DNA of 64,000 nt from Salegentibacter sp. (GTDB lineage Bacteria; Bacteroidota; Bacteroidia; Flavobacteriales; Flavobacteriaceae): positions 157,566 to 221,565 of the forward strand of contig JAGXIH010000013.1 in assembly GCA_024635795.1 (NCBI GenBank). The letters are read 5' to 3'. The position numbers were made by a program, and so were the translations under genes. This document shows, piece after piece, positions 39,415 to 50,256 of this stretch. The notes below the pieces were generated by a model. It was not told the DNA's origin. It saw only the letters and a program-made list of their open reading frames with translations, and searched no databases. Position 1 is the first letter of the stretch, and the number at the start of each line of letters is the position of its first letter.

Positions 39415-40875
39415 ATGAGTGTTTCAGTTATTCGAAAAGATGTGGAGTTTCTTCCAGATTCGAGCAGAATTCTGGCCCGGTTTTTTAGAGGCGGCGATTT
39501 AAGAACCCAAAAACTGGTATCCAGGGTACTTGCCCTGGAGGAGACCGAAGTTCAACTCGCCCTGGAACAAACCCTGCGGGATTTTGCCCACAGACATAGA
39601 AATATTTCCCGGGTATTTTATAGGCATTGCAAAAATATCCAGGGGATAATTGAAAAGATGGAAGTAGACTTCGATCAATTATCTGAAGAACAAAAATTAT
39701 TGATAGGCGCCTACTGTACTATGGAATATTCCATCGAATCTGCGGCTTTCTTTAACCCTTCCATTATGGAAGATTTTGATCAAACTATGCTCGAACCCGG
39801 TGAGAAAAGGGTTATTTTATCCTTTCGGGCAACAGGAGAAGGGCACATCTCCTCTATTGTTTTCAGAAGGGCTATTATTGACGAGAATTGCAATATGAAA
39901 CTCCGTAAAATTGGAGAAGATATTGATATGCCGGAGATCTCTCATAAAAAACTCTATGATAAAGAACGCTTTATCAAGAAGCTAAAAGAAATGAAAATCC
40001 CCGAAAAGTATTCCATGACTATTATGGAGCATCTCCCTGAAAAATTTGAATATTATACCTTAAAAGAATCAGTGGCTCAGGTTTTGAATAACAAACGCAT
40101 AAAAGCAGAAAAGCGACTGGCTTTAGAGGAGATCACCTGGCTGGTCGATTCATTCTATGATCTTAAATTCCATCACGATTCAGATCTTACCGAAAGGGTT
40201 ATTTTCCCGATATCTGCTTCAGAGAGCCGGGGAATTGAGGATGCTCGCTTTGTTCGCTTTCAGGATGTGAATGATACTTCTAAAGTTTACGCTACCTATA
40301 CGGCCTATAATGGACATACAATTCTTCCAAAACTCGTCTCTACTAACGATTTTTATACCTTCAGAATTATGCCTCTTCATGGGAAAGGTGCAAAAGATAA
40401 GAACCTGGCTTTCTTTCCCAGAAAAGTTAATGGTAAATATGCTATGCTTTCCCGGGTTGATGGGGTAAATAATTACATAATGTTTTCTGAAAGGCCAACT
40501 TTGTGGAATGACCCTATTAAAATTCAGGAACCAAAATATCCCTGGGAATTCACCCAAATAGGAAACTGTGGGTCTCCCATCTGGACCGAAGAAGGTTGGC
40601 TCATTTTAACCCATGGTGTTGGTACTATGCGCCGGTACTGTATTGGTGCATCCCTTTTCGATCTGGATGATCCCACTAAAGAAATCGGAAGGCTGAAGGA
40701 GCCTTTACTTACTCCTTTAGAAAGTGAACGTGATGGGTATGTGCCTAATGTGGTATATTCCTGCGGATCTATAATTCACAACCATCACCTGATCCTGCCT
40801 TATGCCGTATCAGATTATTCTTCCACCTACGCCGCGGTGAACATGGATGAGTTGTTTTCAGAATTAAAAAAATAA
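39415..40875 (+). CDS. Glycoside hydrolase family 130 protein (beta-mannoside phosphorylase-like)
   Basis: ESRGIEDARFVRF, GNCGSPIWTEEGWLILTHGVG. Confidence 0.82.
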   Translation: MSVSVIRKDVEFLPDSSRILARFFRGGDLRTQKLVSRVLALEETEVQLALEQTLRDFAHRHRNISRVFYRHCKNIQGIIEKMEVDFDQLSEEQKLLIGAYCTMEYSIESAAFFNPSIMEDFDQTMLEPGEKRVILSFRATGEGHISSIVFRRAIIDENCNMKLRKIGEDIDMPEISHKKLYDKERFIKKLKEMKIPEKYSMTIMEHLPEKFEYYTLKESVAQVLNNKRIKAEKRLALEEITWLVDSFYDLKFHHDSDLTERVIFPISASESRGIEDARFVRFQDVNDTSKVYATYTAYNGHTILPKLVSTNDFYTFRIMPLHGKGAKDKNLAFFPRKVNGKYAMLSRVDGVNNYIMFSERPTLWNDPIKIQEPKYPWEFTQIGNCGSPIWTEEGWLILTHGVGTMRRYCIGASLFDLDDPTKEIGRLKEPLLTPLESERDGYVPNVVYSCGSIIHNHHLILPYAVSDYSSTYAAVNMDELFSELKK

Positions 40876-40891
40876 TTAAGTTTTATTCAGG

Positions 40892-42091
40892 TTAATCTTC
40901 GTCTAATACGGGTCTTTTTCTCATCTCGTCAAAAAAGTCGGTTTTCCTGGTGGACACACAATGGGCCGCATAGAGATATAATGCTGCACTCCAGGTCTGC
41001 CAGTCCTGTCCTTTGGGCGTTCCATCCTGTGCCTTTAGCCATTCATTAAAGCCAAATTCCAACTCCGGATCTCTGGACATAGATATTATACGGGTTAGTT
41101 CCAGCAGTTTTTTTTCTGCAAGAGCAAATTTTCCTGCGGCAACAAGGGCAGCTATATAAATTCCATCTATAAATGGCCAGTTCCCACCATTATGATAATC
41201 TCCCGGAAGATTAAAAGAGCTATATCTCTCGTGCCAGTCAAGGTCCCGGGGTTTAATGAATGGAAAAAAGTTTGGGGGAAGGTCCACTGCCAGATCCCCA
41301 CTTAATTTCATAGCTTCGCATTCTTTTTCGATCCAGTTAATCATTCGTCGTGCTCTGGACGGAGAACTTAAACCGGAGAGAATGGCCAGACTGTTTCCCA
41401 ATAGATCAAAGCGTTCACTTCTCAATATCTTGTAAGACCATAAAGCATAATAGGGTTTGTTCTTTAACACCAAACCTTCGTGCACATAATGGTGCATTTT
41501 TTCTGCGGTGATGGCAAATCTGTCCATTTCCTTGCGAACCGAATCTGCTCTTTCATTATAACCTAACATCCTCAGGTAGCTGTAAACCAAGGTGTTTACA
41601 AAAAGGCCATATCCCAAAACCCATTGTTCGTCCCGCCAGTCACTTGTAGGTTGCTGGGCTACAAGATATTGATCTGCGGGACTTTGGTATTCCATCCACA
41701 GAAGAGCTTTTTCTACGGGTTCCTTCAGAAAATCGGGTTCTTTTAGGAGTTTCCTGTAAATCCCCACCCCGAGTAAAAATAAGGGCGTGGTATCACTTGC
41801 TCCTCTGTCTTCTTTGTCGTTAGCCAAAGAAGGAATATGTCCTTTTCCAGACTGCGTTTCAGAAAGTTTTTCCAATACCTTTTGGTAACTGGCAATCAAT
41901 TCAGAGTTACCGCTCACAGCAACGCCAAAAATCGCAAGCATCAGGTCCCTGGTATATGGCTCGGGATAGCCCCAGGCTGCTGTTCTGGGAAGTCCATGCT
42001 TTGTTCCCCTTGAATTATTAAGCAGAACCTCCAATGCTGCTTTTTTAGCCGCAGCTATTATATTTTGATTTTCAGCATTCATCTTTTTCAA
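40892..42091 (-). CDS. Six-hairpin glycosidase-like protein (amylo-alpha-1,6-glucosidase/neutral-invertase-like)
   Basis: YPEPYTRDLMLAIFGVAVSGN, HNGGNWPFIDGIYIAALVAAG, QDWQTWSAALYLYA. Confidence 0.7.
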   Translation of the reverse strand: MKKMNAENQNIIAAAKKAALEVLLNNSRGTKHGLPRTAAWGYPEPYTRDLMLAIFGVAVSGNSELIASYQKVLEKLSETQSGKGHIPSLANDKEDRGASDTTPLFLLGVGIYRKLLKEPDFLKEPVEKALLWMEYQSPADQYLVAQQPTSDWRDEQWVLGYGLFVNTLVYSYLRMLGYNERADSVRKEMDRFAITAEKMHHYVHEGLVLKNKPYYALWSYKILRSERFDLLGNSLAILSGLSSPSRARRMINWIEKECEAMKLSGDLAVDLPPNFFPFIKPRDLDWHERYSSFNLPGDYHNGGNWPFIDGIYIAALVAAGKFALAEKKLLELTRIISMSRDPELEFGFNEWLKAQDGTPKGQDWQTWSAALYLYAAHCVSTRKTDFFDEMRKRPVLDED

Positions 42092-42093
42092 TT

Positions 42094-43236
42094 TTAATCG
42101 ATTCCCAGCTTATTCTGAATTATCTGTACAAATCTTTTTGCAACTATTCTATAATCAAAATTATTGACCACATGTTCACGGGCTGCTTCCCCCATATTTT
42201 GGCGTAACTCGGGATCATTCATTAACTGAAGCAGATACTTAGCAATATCCTGAACATTGGCCCGGTAATCTACAGTCCGCGGAGAATCAAAGCTCACCTT
42301 ATGATTCTTCTTAAATCCGGATTCCTTACCTAAGATCACCTCATTAACCACGTTTTGTTTTGCGATTTCTGCAAGGAAAGCTGTTTTATTATGGATCAGG
42401 GTATCGAGCATTCCCATCGCTTTTAAACTTATAACCGGTTTGCCACAGGCACCGGCCTCTACTTGAGGCATGCCAAAACCTTCGAGCCGTGAAGGGGCCG
42501 CATAAATATCACAGGCTCCTATCAGGTAAGGCATAAAATTTCGGGAGGTTGTGTTGGTGGCATAATAGATATTCTTTTCTATCCCCAGCTGCTGAGCCAG
42601 TTCCAGATCCAAGAGGTTCTGAACCTTTGTTCTTGGTTGGGGCCATACCTTACACACATATTTCCAATCGGGTGCCTGAGTATCAATTATGGCCAGGGCC
42701 TGCATAACTTCCTGTGCTCCTTTTGAAGCGGCATCGCCTCCAACGGTAAGAATCATGATCTGGTCTGGAGATATTCCCAGAGAGTCTCTTACTGCCTGAA
42801 TTTTAGGATCATCTTTCTTATGAGAAGTGAAAGTAGTTGTATCACAGCCTACCGGAAGCACTTCAATATTATCGGGTTTGATTCCATCGCGGACATACAT
42901 CTCCTTAACCCAGTTAGAGGTCACAAGAATAAGTGGCAACTCGTTGAGGATTTCCTGATAATTTGCTATATATCCATCGGCTACTAACCAGGGGACGGGC
43001 TGAATGCCATATCGTTGCGGATGCAGAATAAGATGCGGGGTGTGCCCCCAATACCCTACTCCCACCACAATATCAGGTTTAAACCAACGATAATACCATT
43101 CCTTCTCTTGCACCGATTCAAAATGAACCGCGTGGACATCGACACCCATTTCAAGAAGGCCTTTGTACAATAAATCCCCCTGGGTGGCCAAACCTCCCGG
43201 AGATGGCGGGTAATCATAGAGTACCAGTACTTTCAT
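42094..43236 (-). CDS. GT4 family glycosyltransferase
   Basis: YDYPPSPGGLATQGDLLYKGLLEMG; SRLEGFGMPQVEAGACGKPVIS. Confidence 0.88.
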   Translation of the reverse strand: MKVLVLYDYPPSPGGLATQGDLLYKGLLEMGVDVHAVHFESVQEKEWYYRWFKPDIVVGVGYWGHTPHLILHPQRYGIQPVPWLVADGYIANYQEILNELPLILVTSNWVKEMYVRDGIKPDNIEVLPVGCDTTTFTSHKKDDPKIQAVRDSLGISPDQIMILTVGGDAASKGAQEVMQALAIIDTQAPDWKYVCKVWPQPRTKVQNLLDLELAQQLGIEKNIYYATNTTSRNFMPYLIGACDIYAAPSRLEGFGMPQVEAGACGKPVISLKAMGMLDTLIHNKTAFLAEIAKQNVVNEVILGKESGFKKNHKVSFDSPRTVDYRANVQDIAKYLLQLMNDPELRQNMGEAAREHVVNNFDYRIVAKRFVQIIQNKLGID

Positions 43237-43259
43237 ATCACTTTAGTTTAACAATAATA

Positions 43260-43964
43260 TTAGCTTTTTGATTGGGATCTTTTCAACCATTTAAGGGCAT
43301 CCCCTGGCTTTTTGAATCTCCAGAAAGCTTCGGTCTTTGGTGTTGTCTCTGCCTCAAAACCTCCGGGTTCGAAGCCATAGATTTCTGTGATAAATTTAAA
43401 TTTCATTTTCCAGGTCTTCTCAGGCAGAGGCTCTAGAAATGAAGCACTTTCAATGACTTTTGGAAAGTACATCTTCCCTCCGTCTTCATATGCAAATGTC
43501 CACAGCTCTGTTGTCTTAATCTCGTTTTTGTTCCAAAGGCTGATAACCGCCCTCCCCGTTTCCTCATGACGTCTATGCCTTGTATATTCCCCTGAAGGAT
43601 CGTGTGTAATCACCAGATCAAAACTTTGTGAAGGCAAAAGTTCGAGAATTATTTTCATTACCTCTTGGTCCTCCAGCGGAACCTGTCCCGGGCCATCATC
43701 CATATCCCCCATGGCACCATTTGCATTCAGCATTTTCAGCACCTTGTAAAATTTAGGAGCCCTGTCGGGGTCTAATTTTCTACAAAGGGAAATTATATGC
43801 CAGTTGTGGTCTGGGTGCATAAGGATAAGGCCTCCGCACCATAGCGTTTCGTCATCGGGATGCGCCACAATAACCACCACCTTTCGCCCCGGAATATCTA
43901 AGATCGAATTCATATCTCCCCCATCAGAAATATTAAAATTACCGGCAAATTCTTTGGATAACAA
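43260..43964 (-). CDS. PIG-L family deacetylase
   Basis: VVIVAHPDDETLWCGG; ITHDPSGEYTRHRRHEETGRAV. Start may be the internal MNSILDIPGRK. Confidence 0.9.
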   Translation of the reverse strand: MLSKEFAGNFNISDGGDMNSILDIPGRKVVVIVAHPDDETLWCGGLILMHPDHNWHIISLCRKLDPDRAPKFYKVLKMLNANGAMGDMDDGPGQVPLEDQEVMKIILELLPSQSFDLVITHDPSGEYTRHRRHEETGRAVISLWNKNEIKTTELWTFAYEDGGKMYFPKVIESASFLEPLPEKTWKMKFKFITEIYGFEPGGFEAETTPKTEAFWRFKKPGDALKWLKRSQSKS

Positions 43965-44101
43965 TGATATATATCAAGAGAAACGATTTATTTTGAAAGG
44001 AAATTGGTAACCAGAAATTACTGTAATATCCTGATATATATTATTTTATGAAGTAGAAATTAATAGTAAATTCAGGTTATTAATTCTAAAATACCAATAT
44101 C

Positions 44102-44599
44102 ATGAAAAAGCTATTAATAAGTCTGTTTGTACTGGGATTTACCTTCCAATCTTCTGCCCAGATCACAGAATTGCCGGAAATTGAACTGGTTGCCGTGAAT
44201 TATAAATATCTGGATGCAGCCGGGGATGAGGATGTAGCCATTCCTGTGAAGCAACTTCAGCGGCAGGTGGCCGAGTATGATGTTAGAAAGGCCGATTTTT
44301 ATTCCGACGAATATGACTTTTATACCGTAAACTTCTTTATTCCCCAGGGTAAGATCCTGGCTTCCTATGACAAGGATGGTAATTTATTGCGTACCGCTGA
44401 AAAGTTTAAAAATGTCGCCTTGCCCCAGGCTGTAAGTAATGCAATTGCGAAACGCTTTCCCAACTGGAATATGGCCGAAGATGTGTACCAGGTAAACTAT
44501 CATGAAAGTGGTAATGTTAAGAAACGATATAAGGTCCTTCTTAAAAACGGTGACAAACGAATGCGGATCAAAATCGATGAAAAAGGAAATTTCCTTTAA
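44102..44599 (+). CDS. Secreted small protein, PepSY-like/DUF2874-type
   Basis: Signal peptide; VSNAIAKRFPNWNMAEDVYQVNYHESGNVKKRYKVLLKNGDKRMRIKIDEKG. Confidence 0.6.
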   Translation: MKKLLISLFVLGFTFQSSAQITELPEIELVAVNYKYLDAAGDEDVAIPVKQLQRQVAEYDVRKADFYSDEYDFYTVNFFIPQGKILASYDKDGNLLRTAEKFKNVALPQAVSNAIAKRFPNWNMAEDVYQVNYHESGNVKKRYKVLLKNGDKRMRIKIDEKGNFL

Positions 44600-44614
44600 A
44601 ATGAAGTTTTAAAA

Positions 44615-44649
44615 AAACCAATAAGAGCGGCAAAACCGCTCTTATTTTC
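44615..44649 (+). terminator. Intrinsic terminator (bidirectional-looking)
   Basis: AATAAGAGCGGCAAAACCGCTCTTATT between convergent genes. Confidence 0.8.
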
Positions 44650-44664
44650 TTGATATATAAAAAA

Positions 44665-45396
44665 TCACTTGGTTTTGTCCCTGCTTTGAAGGTATTTTGC
44701 ATCTGTAAGATCCAGGATCATAGGCGTTATACTGGTTTTTCCCTGTTTAACAGCCCAGCGATCAGAACCTTCATCTTCAGGTTCAATGGGTACAACGGTA
44801 AACCAATAATGTTGTCTTCCCATAGGATCTTTATTTGCGATAACCTTACCGTCATAATGCCTCACAGATTGCGAGGTCCAAAGGATTTCACCATCGGGAA
44901 AACGTGGGAAATTGATATTTAGAAGTTCCCGGTCTTCCTTATCGATCACTTCATCAAAAGCCTTTTTCACAAAAGGTTCAAGAGCTTCAAAATCGGGTTC
45001 ACTATCCCCTACTGAAACGCTAAAAGCAATTCCTCGTATTCCAAAAAGAACGGCCTGCCTGGCGGCAGAAAGCGTCCCGGAGTGCCAGGCCGAATTTCCA
45101 ATATTGGAACCTATATTAATTCCGGAAACCACCAGATCTATATCTTCCATAAGGTGAGTACCCAGGGCCACACAGTCGGCGGGGGTGCCGCTTACCCTGT
45201 AAGCTTCAATTCCCTCAAAATGTATAGGTGAGGTTTTATAGGTTATCGGTTTGCCCGAGGTTATCGCCTGCCCCATCGACGATTGTTCCACATCTGGGGC
45301 CATCACAATCACCTCTCCGTAATTTAAAGCTACCCTGGCCAGGCAGGATAAGCCGGGGCTGTATATACCATCATCATTAGTGACCAAAATTTTCAT
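44665..45396 (-). CDS. surE: 5'/3'-nucleotidase SurE
   Basis: ILVTNDDGIYSPGL; VSGINIGSNIGNSAWHSGTLSAAR. Confidence 0.95.
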   Translation of the reverse strand: MKILVTNDDGIYSPGLSCLARVALNYGEVIVMAPDVEQSSMGQAITSGKPITYKTSPIHFEGIEAYRVSGTPADCVALGTHLMEDIDLVVSGINIGSNIGNSAWHSGTLSAARQAVLFGIRGIAFSVSVGDSEPDFEALEPFVKKAFDEVIDKEDRELLNINFPRFPDGEILWTSQSVRHYDGKVIANKDPMGRQHYWFTVVPIEPEDEGSDRWAVKQGKTSITPMILDLTDAKYLQSRDKTK

Positions 45397-45604
45397 AGCT
45401 TAAATTTCAAAGGTTTATAAAATTTAATTTACGAAAATATATACGGCTTAATGTCCCTAATAAAGTACAGAGTCCAAAAATTATCATTATTTTAATAGAG
45501 TTGCGGATTTCATTTATAAAGCTTTTAAACCTAAATCATAACTTATCGTTAAGTGGAACAGAAACCTTACTTCTGTATTTTAAATTTGAAGGAAAGTTAA
45601 AATC

Positions 45605-46552
45605 ATGAAGAAAGCTCAAATTATACATAATCCCACAGCAGGAAATGCTGCTTATACCAAAGATGAGGTTATTGAGCTGGTAAAAATGGCTGGCTTTACA
45701 ACAAAGTATGTTTCTACCGATGATGAAGAATGGGAAACCTTCAGCAAAAATGAAATGGATGTGATCTTCCTGGCCGGAGGAGATGGTACTGTTCGAAAAC
45801 TCGCCTCGGTCCTGATTGAGAAAGAGATGTGTGACAGGCATATCCCAATTTACCTTTTACCTCTCGGTACTGCCAATAATATCGCCACCAGCCTTGGAAT
45901 TTTTAAAAAACTGAATACTGCATATTCAAATAAGGAGAAAGAAATTCAGAAATTCACCTGTGGTAAGCTAAAGGGTATAAACGATGAGAATTTTTTCCTG
46001 GAGGGCGTGGGCTTTGGGGTGTTCCCTGAGTTGATCCGGCAAATGAAAGATACAGGGAAGGATGATGAAACCTCCGATGAAAAACTGAAACGCACTTTAA
46101 GAGTTCTACTGGAAATATTGAAAGACTACAAGGCACAAAAGGCTAAGATCAAAGCCGATGGTTTAAAGATCAAAGGGACTTTCCTCCTTGTGGAATTAAT
46201 GAATATTCAATATATAGGTCCGAACCTTGAATTTGCTCCAAATGCCAATGTTGAAGATAATTTTCTGGACCTGGTGCTCATCCCTGAAGAAAAAAGGAAA
46301 GCTTTTGCAGAATATGTGGAGAGCCTGGTTAACGGAAATTCAGAATTCTGCGATATTAGAGATTTCATAAAGGTCCTTCGCGTTAAAAAGCTAAAGATAA
46401 AATGGGGGGGTTCAAAACTACACGTAGATGATAACCTTATTGAAGATTACGATGGAAAAAAGATCAAGATGAAAATGAATTCAAAAACTCTTGAATTTTT
46501 TACCAACAGCCCGGTCTATAAGGAAATATTAAAGGGCAAATTGGAAGCTTAA
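45605..46552 (+). CDS. Diacylglycerol kinase family lipid kinase (YegS-like)
   Basis: IIHNPTAGNA, VIFLAGGDGTVRKLA, LPLGTANNIATSLG. Confidence 0.9.
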   Translation: MKKAQIIHNPTAGNAAYTKDEVIELVKMAGFTTKYVSTDDEEWETFSKNEMDVIFLAGGDGTVRKLASVLIEKEMCDRHIPIYLLPLGTANNIATSLGIFKKLNTAYSNKEKEIQKFTCGKLKGINDENFFLEGVGFGVFPELIRQMKDTGKDDETSDEKLKRTLRVLLEILKDYKAQKAKIKADGLKIKGTFLLVELMNIQYIGPNLEFAPNANVEDNFLDLVLIPEEKRKAFAEYVESLVNGNSEFCDIRDFIKVLRVKKLKIKWGGSKLHVDDNLIEDYDGKKIKMKMNSKTLEFFTNSPVYKEILKGKLEA

Positions 46553-46559
46553 TCGCCAA

Positions 46560-48083
46560 CTAATTCTTCCTATTTTTGGATAAGCTCTGAAACCGCGATA
46601 TCGATTCTTCCAGAATTAAAATTGCTACATCTGCCATATTTTTTAATTCGTAGAATGCGACAGAAGGCTTTTCCTCATCCTCAATTTCCTTTTTTAACTG
46701 AAGCAACTTCTTCAGCGCGCTTTCTTTAAATTTTTTGTTGGTTCCCTGAACTGCCTCATATCCCATTAATTCATTTAACCTGTTAAGTTTCCTTTCAATA
46801 GAAACACTATCATGGGATATTTCATTAGTCTCAGATTCAAAAGTTCCGAAACCAGACAATTCTATATGATCTATTTCCTTAACTACATTTTCAAAAGCCT
46901 GGTGAGAATAAACCAAGGCCTCCAGAAGGGAATTGGATGCAAGACGGTTAGCGCCGTGGAGCCCGGTATACGCACATTCCCCTGAAGCATACAAGTTCTT
47001 AATCGAGGATCTCGCAAAAGAATCTACTTCAATTCCTCCACATTGATAATGGGCAGCAGGAACAACAGGGATAAGCTCATTTTCAGGCTTGATTCCTACG
47101 GAATTACAATAGGAAACTATGGTGGGGAAGTGCTTCTCAAAGTCTTTAGAGTAAAGGTGGCTGCAATCCAAAAACACGAATTCTTCCCTGGATTCTGCCA
47201 ATTCCTTAACGATCGCAGAAGAAACTATATCTCTGGTAGCGAGTTCGCCCCGGGAATCATATTTAAATAGAAATCGTTGGCCGGCTTTATTCACAACATA
47301 AGCTCCAAAACCCCTTACCGCTTCTGAAATGAGAAATAAGGGATGTTTATCAGGTTCATATAATGCCGTAGGATGAAACTGAATAAAATCCATATCCTTT
47401 ATTCCGGCTCCTGCTCTATTGGCAATGGCCACACCATCGGCGGTAGCAACAGATGGATTTGTGGTATTCCTGAAAATCATCCCGCTTCCCCCTGTGGCCA
47501 GAAATATGATCCTGGCTTGAATTGCGATTAGTCTGTTTCTGTTTTTATCAATGGCTTTTACCCCTATGCATTTAGTTTGTTCCTTCTCCTCTATCGTTAA
47601 AAGATCGGTAACAAAATAATGATCCTGAATACTGATATTTGGTAAAACTGCCACTTTTTTCAAAAGCGTTGTTTCCATCTCCAGACCGGTTAAGTCCCGA
47701 TGATGAACTATTCTTGCCTGGGAGTGGCCACCCTCAAGTCCAAGAGCAAGTTCGCCATTGTTATTCTTATCAAATGAAGCTCCCCACTCCATTAGCTCTT
47801 CCAGACGAGCCGGGGCCTGCGACACTACCATTTCTACAACTTTTTTGTTGCTCTGGCCCTTTCCGGCCTTCATCGTATCTTCAATATGCTGATCGAAACT
47901 ATCTTTAAGTTTATTCAACACAACGGCTATTCCCCCCTGTGCCCGGGCGGTGTTACTCTCCTCACCGGCATTTTTAGTAAGGATCAAAACCGAAAGATCA
48001 GGCCGGCTTTCCGCAATTTTAATCGCAAAGGAGAGTCCGGCAATCCCTGAACCAATAATAAGGACATCGCTTACTTTTTTCAT
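46560..48083 (-). CDS. nadB: L-aspartate oxidase
   Basis: IIGSGIAGLSFAIKIAE, GLEGGHSQARIVHHRDLTG, AAHYQCGGIEVD. Confidence 0.94.
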   Translation of the reverse strand: MKKVSDVLIIGSGIAGLSFAIKIAESRPDLSVLILTKNAGEESNTARAQGGIAVVLNKLKDSFDQHIEDTMKAGKGQSNKKVVEMVVSQAPARLEELMEWGASFDKNNNGELALGLEGGHSQARIVHHRDLTGLEMETTLLKKVAVLPNISIQDHYFVTDLLTIEEKEQTKCIGVKAIDKNRNRLIAIQARIIFLATGGSGMIFRNTTNPSVATADGVAIANRAGAGIKDMDFIQFHPTALYEPDKHPLFLISEAVRGFGAYVVNKAGQRFLFKYDSRGELATRDIVSSAIVKELAESREEFVFLDCSHLYSKDFEKHFPTIVSYCNSVGIKPENELIPVVPAAHYQCGGIEVDSFARSSIKNLYASGECAYTGLHGANRLASNSLLEALVYSHQAFENVVKEIDHIELSGFGTFESETNEISHDSVSIERKLNRLNELMGYEAVQGTNKKFKESALKKLLQLKKEIEDEEKPSVAFYELKNMADVAILILEESISRFQSLSKNRKN

Positions 48084-48084
48084 C

Positions 48085-49050
48085 CTATTGAGATAATTCC
48101 ATCATACGTTTTATTGGCTTGTGAGCTTTCTCCATAAGATCTTCTTCCAGCAGGATTTCAGGAGTTTCATTTTTCAAACACTTATATAGTTTTTCCAGGG
48201 TGTTCATCTTCATAAAGGCGCATTCGCTGCAAGCACAGGAATTATCTTCCTTGGCCGGAGCAGGAATTAGTTCTTTTTGTGGTACATCCTTTTGCATCTC
48301 GTACAGGATTCCCGCTTCAGTGGCTACGATAAAACTGTTCTTCGGACTTTCCTTCACATAATTGAGCATTCCCGAAGTAGAACCAATATAACTTGCAGTT
48401 TTCAGAATATGTGTCTCAGATTCCGGATGAGCGATGATCTCTGCCTGCGGGTTTTCCTTGTGAAGTGCTATTAATTTATCCAGCGAAAATGCTTCATGAA
48501 CAATACAGGCACCATCCCATAAAAGCATTTCCCTCCCGGTTTTTTCTATCAGATATTTTCCCAGGTTCTTATCGGGTGCGAAAATGATCTCTTTCTCCTT
48601 CGGAATGGAATTGATCACCTTTTCGGCATTTGAGGAGGTACAAACAATATCGCTTAAAGCCTTGATCTCTGCAGAACAGTTTATATAAGTTACCACCACG
48701 TGGTCGGGATATTTTGCTTTAAGTTCCCCAAAAGTATCAGGGGGACAACTATCTGCCAGCGAACATCCCGCCTGAAGATCGGGTAAAAGAACTTTTCGGG
48801 ATGGGTTGAGGATCTTAGCGGTTTCGGCCATAAAATGTACGCCCGCAAAAACTATTATATCCGCTTCAGTTTGGGCCGCTTTTTTAGCTAGTTCCAGGCT
48901 ATCGCCTACAAAATCTGCTATTTGCTGAATTTCCGGTTCCTGGTAGTAATGCGCCAGGATTACGGCATTTTTTTTCTTTCTGAGCATATTGATCTTCTCC
49001 TGTAATTCGGCAGTATTCGGTTTGAAAACGTTCATGGGTATATTTTGCAA
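48085..49050 (-). CDS. nadA: Quinolinate synthase
   Basis: ILAHYYQEPEIQQIADFVGDSLELA, GVHFMAETAKIL, CACSECAFMKMNTLEKL. Confidence 0.95.
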   Translation of the reverse strand: MQNIPMNVFKPNTAELQEKINMLRKKKNAVILAHYYQEPEIQQIADFVGDSLELAKKAAQTEADIIVFAGVHFMAETAKILNPSRKVLLPDLQAGCSLADSCPPDTFGELKAKYPDHVVVTYINCSAEIKALSDIVCTSSNAEKVINSIPKEKEIIFAPDKNLGKYLIEKTGREMLLWDGACIVHEAFSLDKLIALHKENPQAEIIAHPESETHILKTASYIGSTSGMLNYVKESPKNSFIVATEAGILYEMQKDVPQKELIPAPAKEDNSCACSECAFMKMNTLEKLYKCLKNETPEILLEEDLMEKAHKPIKRMMELSQ

Positions 49051-49313
49051 ACAAAGCTACAGGCATTGGCGAAGGTATTTTATGATTGTAATCAGTATTT
49101 AAAAAGAACTCCCGCTATTTTCACTCCAGTTTAAGCTTATTTTAGCGAAGCTTTAATAGTGATCGGGGCGCATTCTTCGTAAATTTAAGTAAGATGAAAC
49201 CAGCAAGCTGCTGGACTCAAAAAGGGCAACACACAGGCACTTGATTACAAGCATGTCCCTGTTTCCCATACTGGGATTAAAATTATAAACAGATCAAAAA
49301 CAGGCCCATCATA

Positions 49314-49520
49314 TTGCTTATAATCACAAGTATCATCCTGGTACTGGTCACTGTTTTGTCCTATTTTAACGTTCAATTTCCTTTAGTATTCTATTTGACA
49401 ATAATCGGGCAGGCTTTATTGATCTACACAGTATATAGCGTACTTACCAATAATTATAAAACCACCAAGACCTTTGATGACTGGTATGAAGACCACCCAA
49501 TAGGTGATGAAGAATTGTAG
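49314..49520 (+). CDS. Small two-TM hypothetical membrane protein
   Basis: 68 aa; two hydrophobic segments and acidic tail. Confidence 0.5.
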   Translation: MLIITSIILVLVTVLSYFNVQFPLVFYLTIIGQALLIYTVYSVLTNNYKTTKTFDDWYEDHPIGDEEL

Positions 49521-49604
49521 GCCAAATAAAATATAACCTGATACTCATCATACCGTACATCTTTATAAAAACCCTAAATTTGCTGTAAAGACTAATAAAT
49601 TTAT

Positions 49605-50243
49605 ATGGAATTCAACCAGTATATAGACCATACCCTACTTAAACCCACAGCAACCCCTTCAGACATAAAAAAACTTTGCACAGAAGCCGTTCAATATAAG
49701 TTTTACGCGGTTTGTGTAAATGGCTGTTATGTAGAAACCGCTAAAAAAGCAATAGAAAGTTCAGATGTAAAAGTCGCTGCGGTAATAGGTTTTCCACTTG
49801 GGGCTTCAACTACCGCATCAAAGGTTTTTGAAGCTGAAGATTGTGTAAAAAAAGGTGCCGATGAGATTGATATGGTGATCAATATCGGGATGCTGAAAAG
49901 CGGGAACCTGAAATACGTTGAAGAAGAGATCGCCGCTATAAAAAAGGCTATTGGAGATAAAATCCTGAAAGTAATTATTGAAACCTGTTTTCTTACCGAT
50001 GAGGAGAAAACACTGGCTTGTCGTGCGGCCCTAAGGGCAAAGGCCGATTTCGTAAAAACTTCTACAGGTTTTGGCCCTGGAGGCGCTACTCCTGAAGATA
50101 TCGAAATTATGAAAGATGTTGTTGGTGATAAATTGCAGATCAAAGCTTCCGGAGGGATCAAGGATACCAAAACCGCCAGGAAATATATCAAATTAGGTGT
50201 TTCCCGCCTCGGTACCTCTTCCGGAATTGCTTTAATCAGTTAA
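49605..50243 (+). CDS. deoC: Deoxyribose-phosphate aldolase
   Basis: QYIDHTLLKPTAT, VKTSTGFGPGGAT, KASGGIKD. Confidence 0.95.
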   Translation: MEFNQYIDHTLLKPTATPSDIKKLCTEAVQYKFYAVCVNGCYVETAKKAIESSDVKVAAVIGFPLGASTTASKVFEAEDCVKKGADEIDMVINIGMLKSGNLKYVEEEIAAIKKAIGDKILKVIIETCFLTDEEKTLACRAALRAKADFVKTSTGFGPGGATPEDIEIMKDVVGDKLQIKASGGIKDTKTARKYIKLGVSRLGTSSGIALIS

Positions 50244-50256
50244 ATATTAGAATTAG

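Noticed and set aside
49727-50191. 154-aa minus ORF opposite deoC
   Set aside because: Antisense to deoC.
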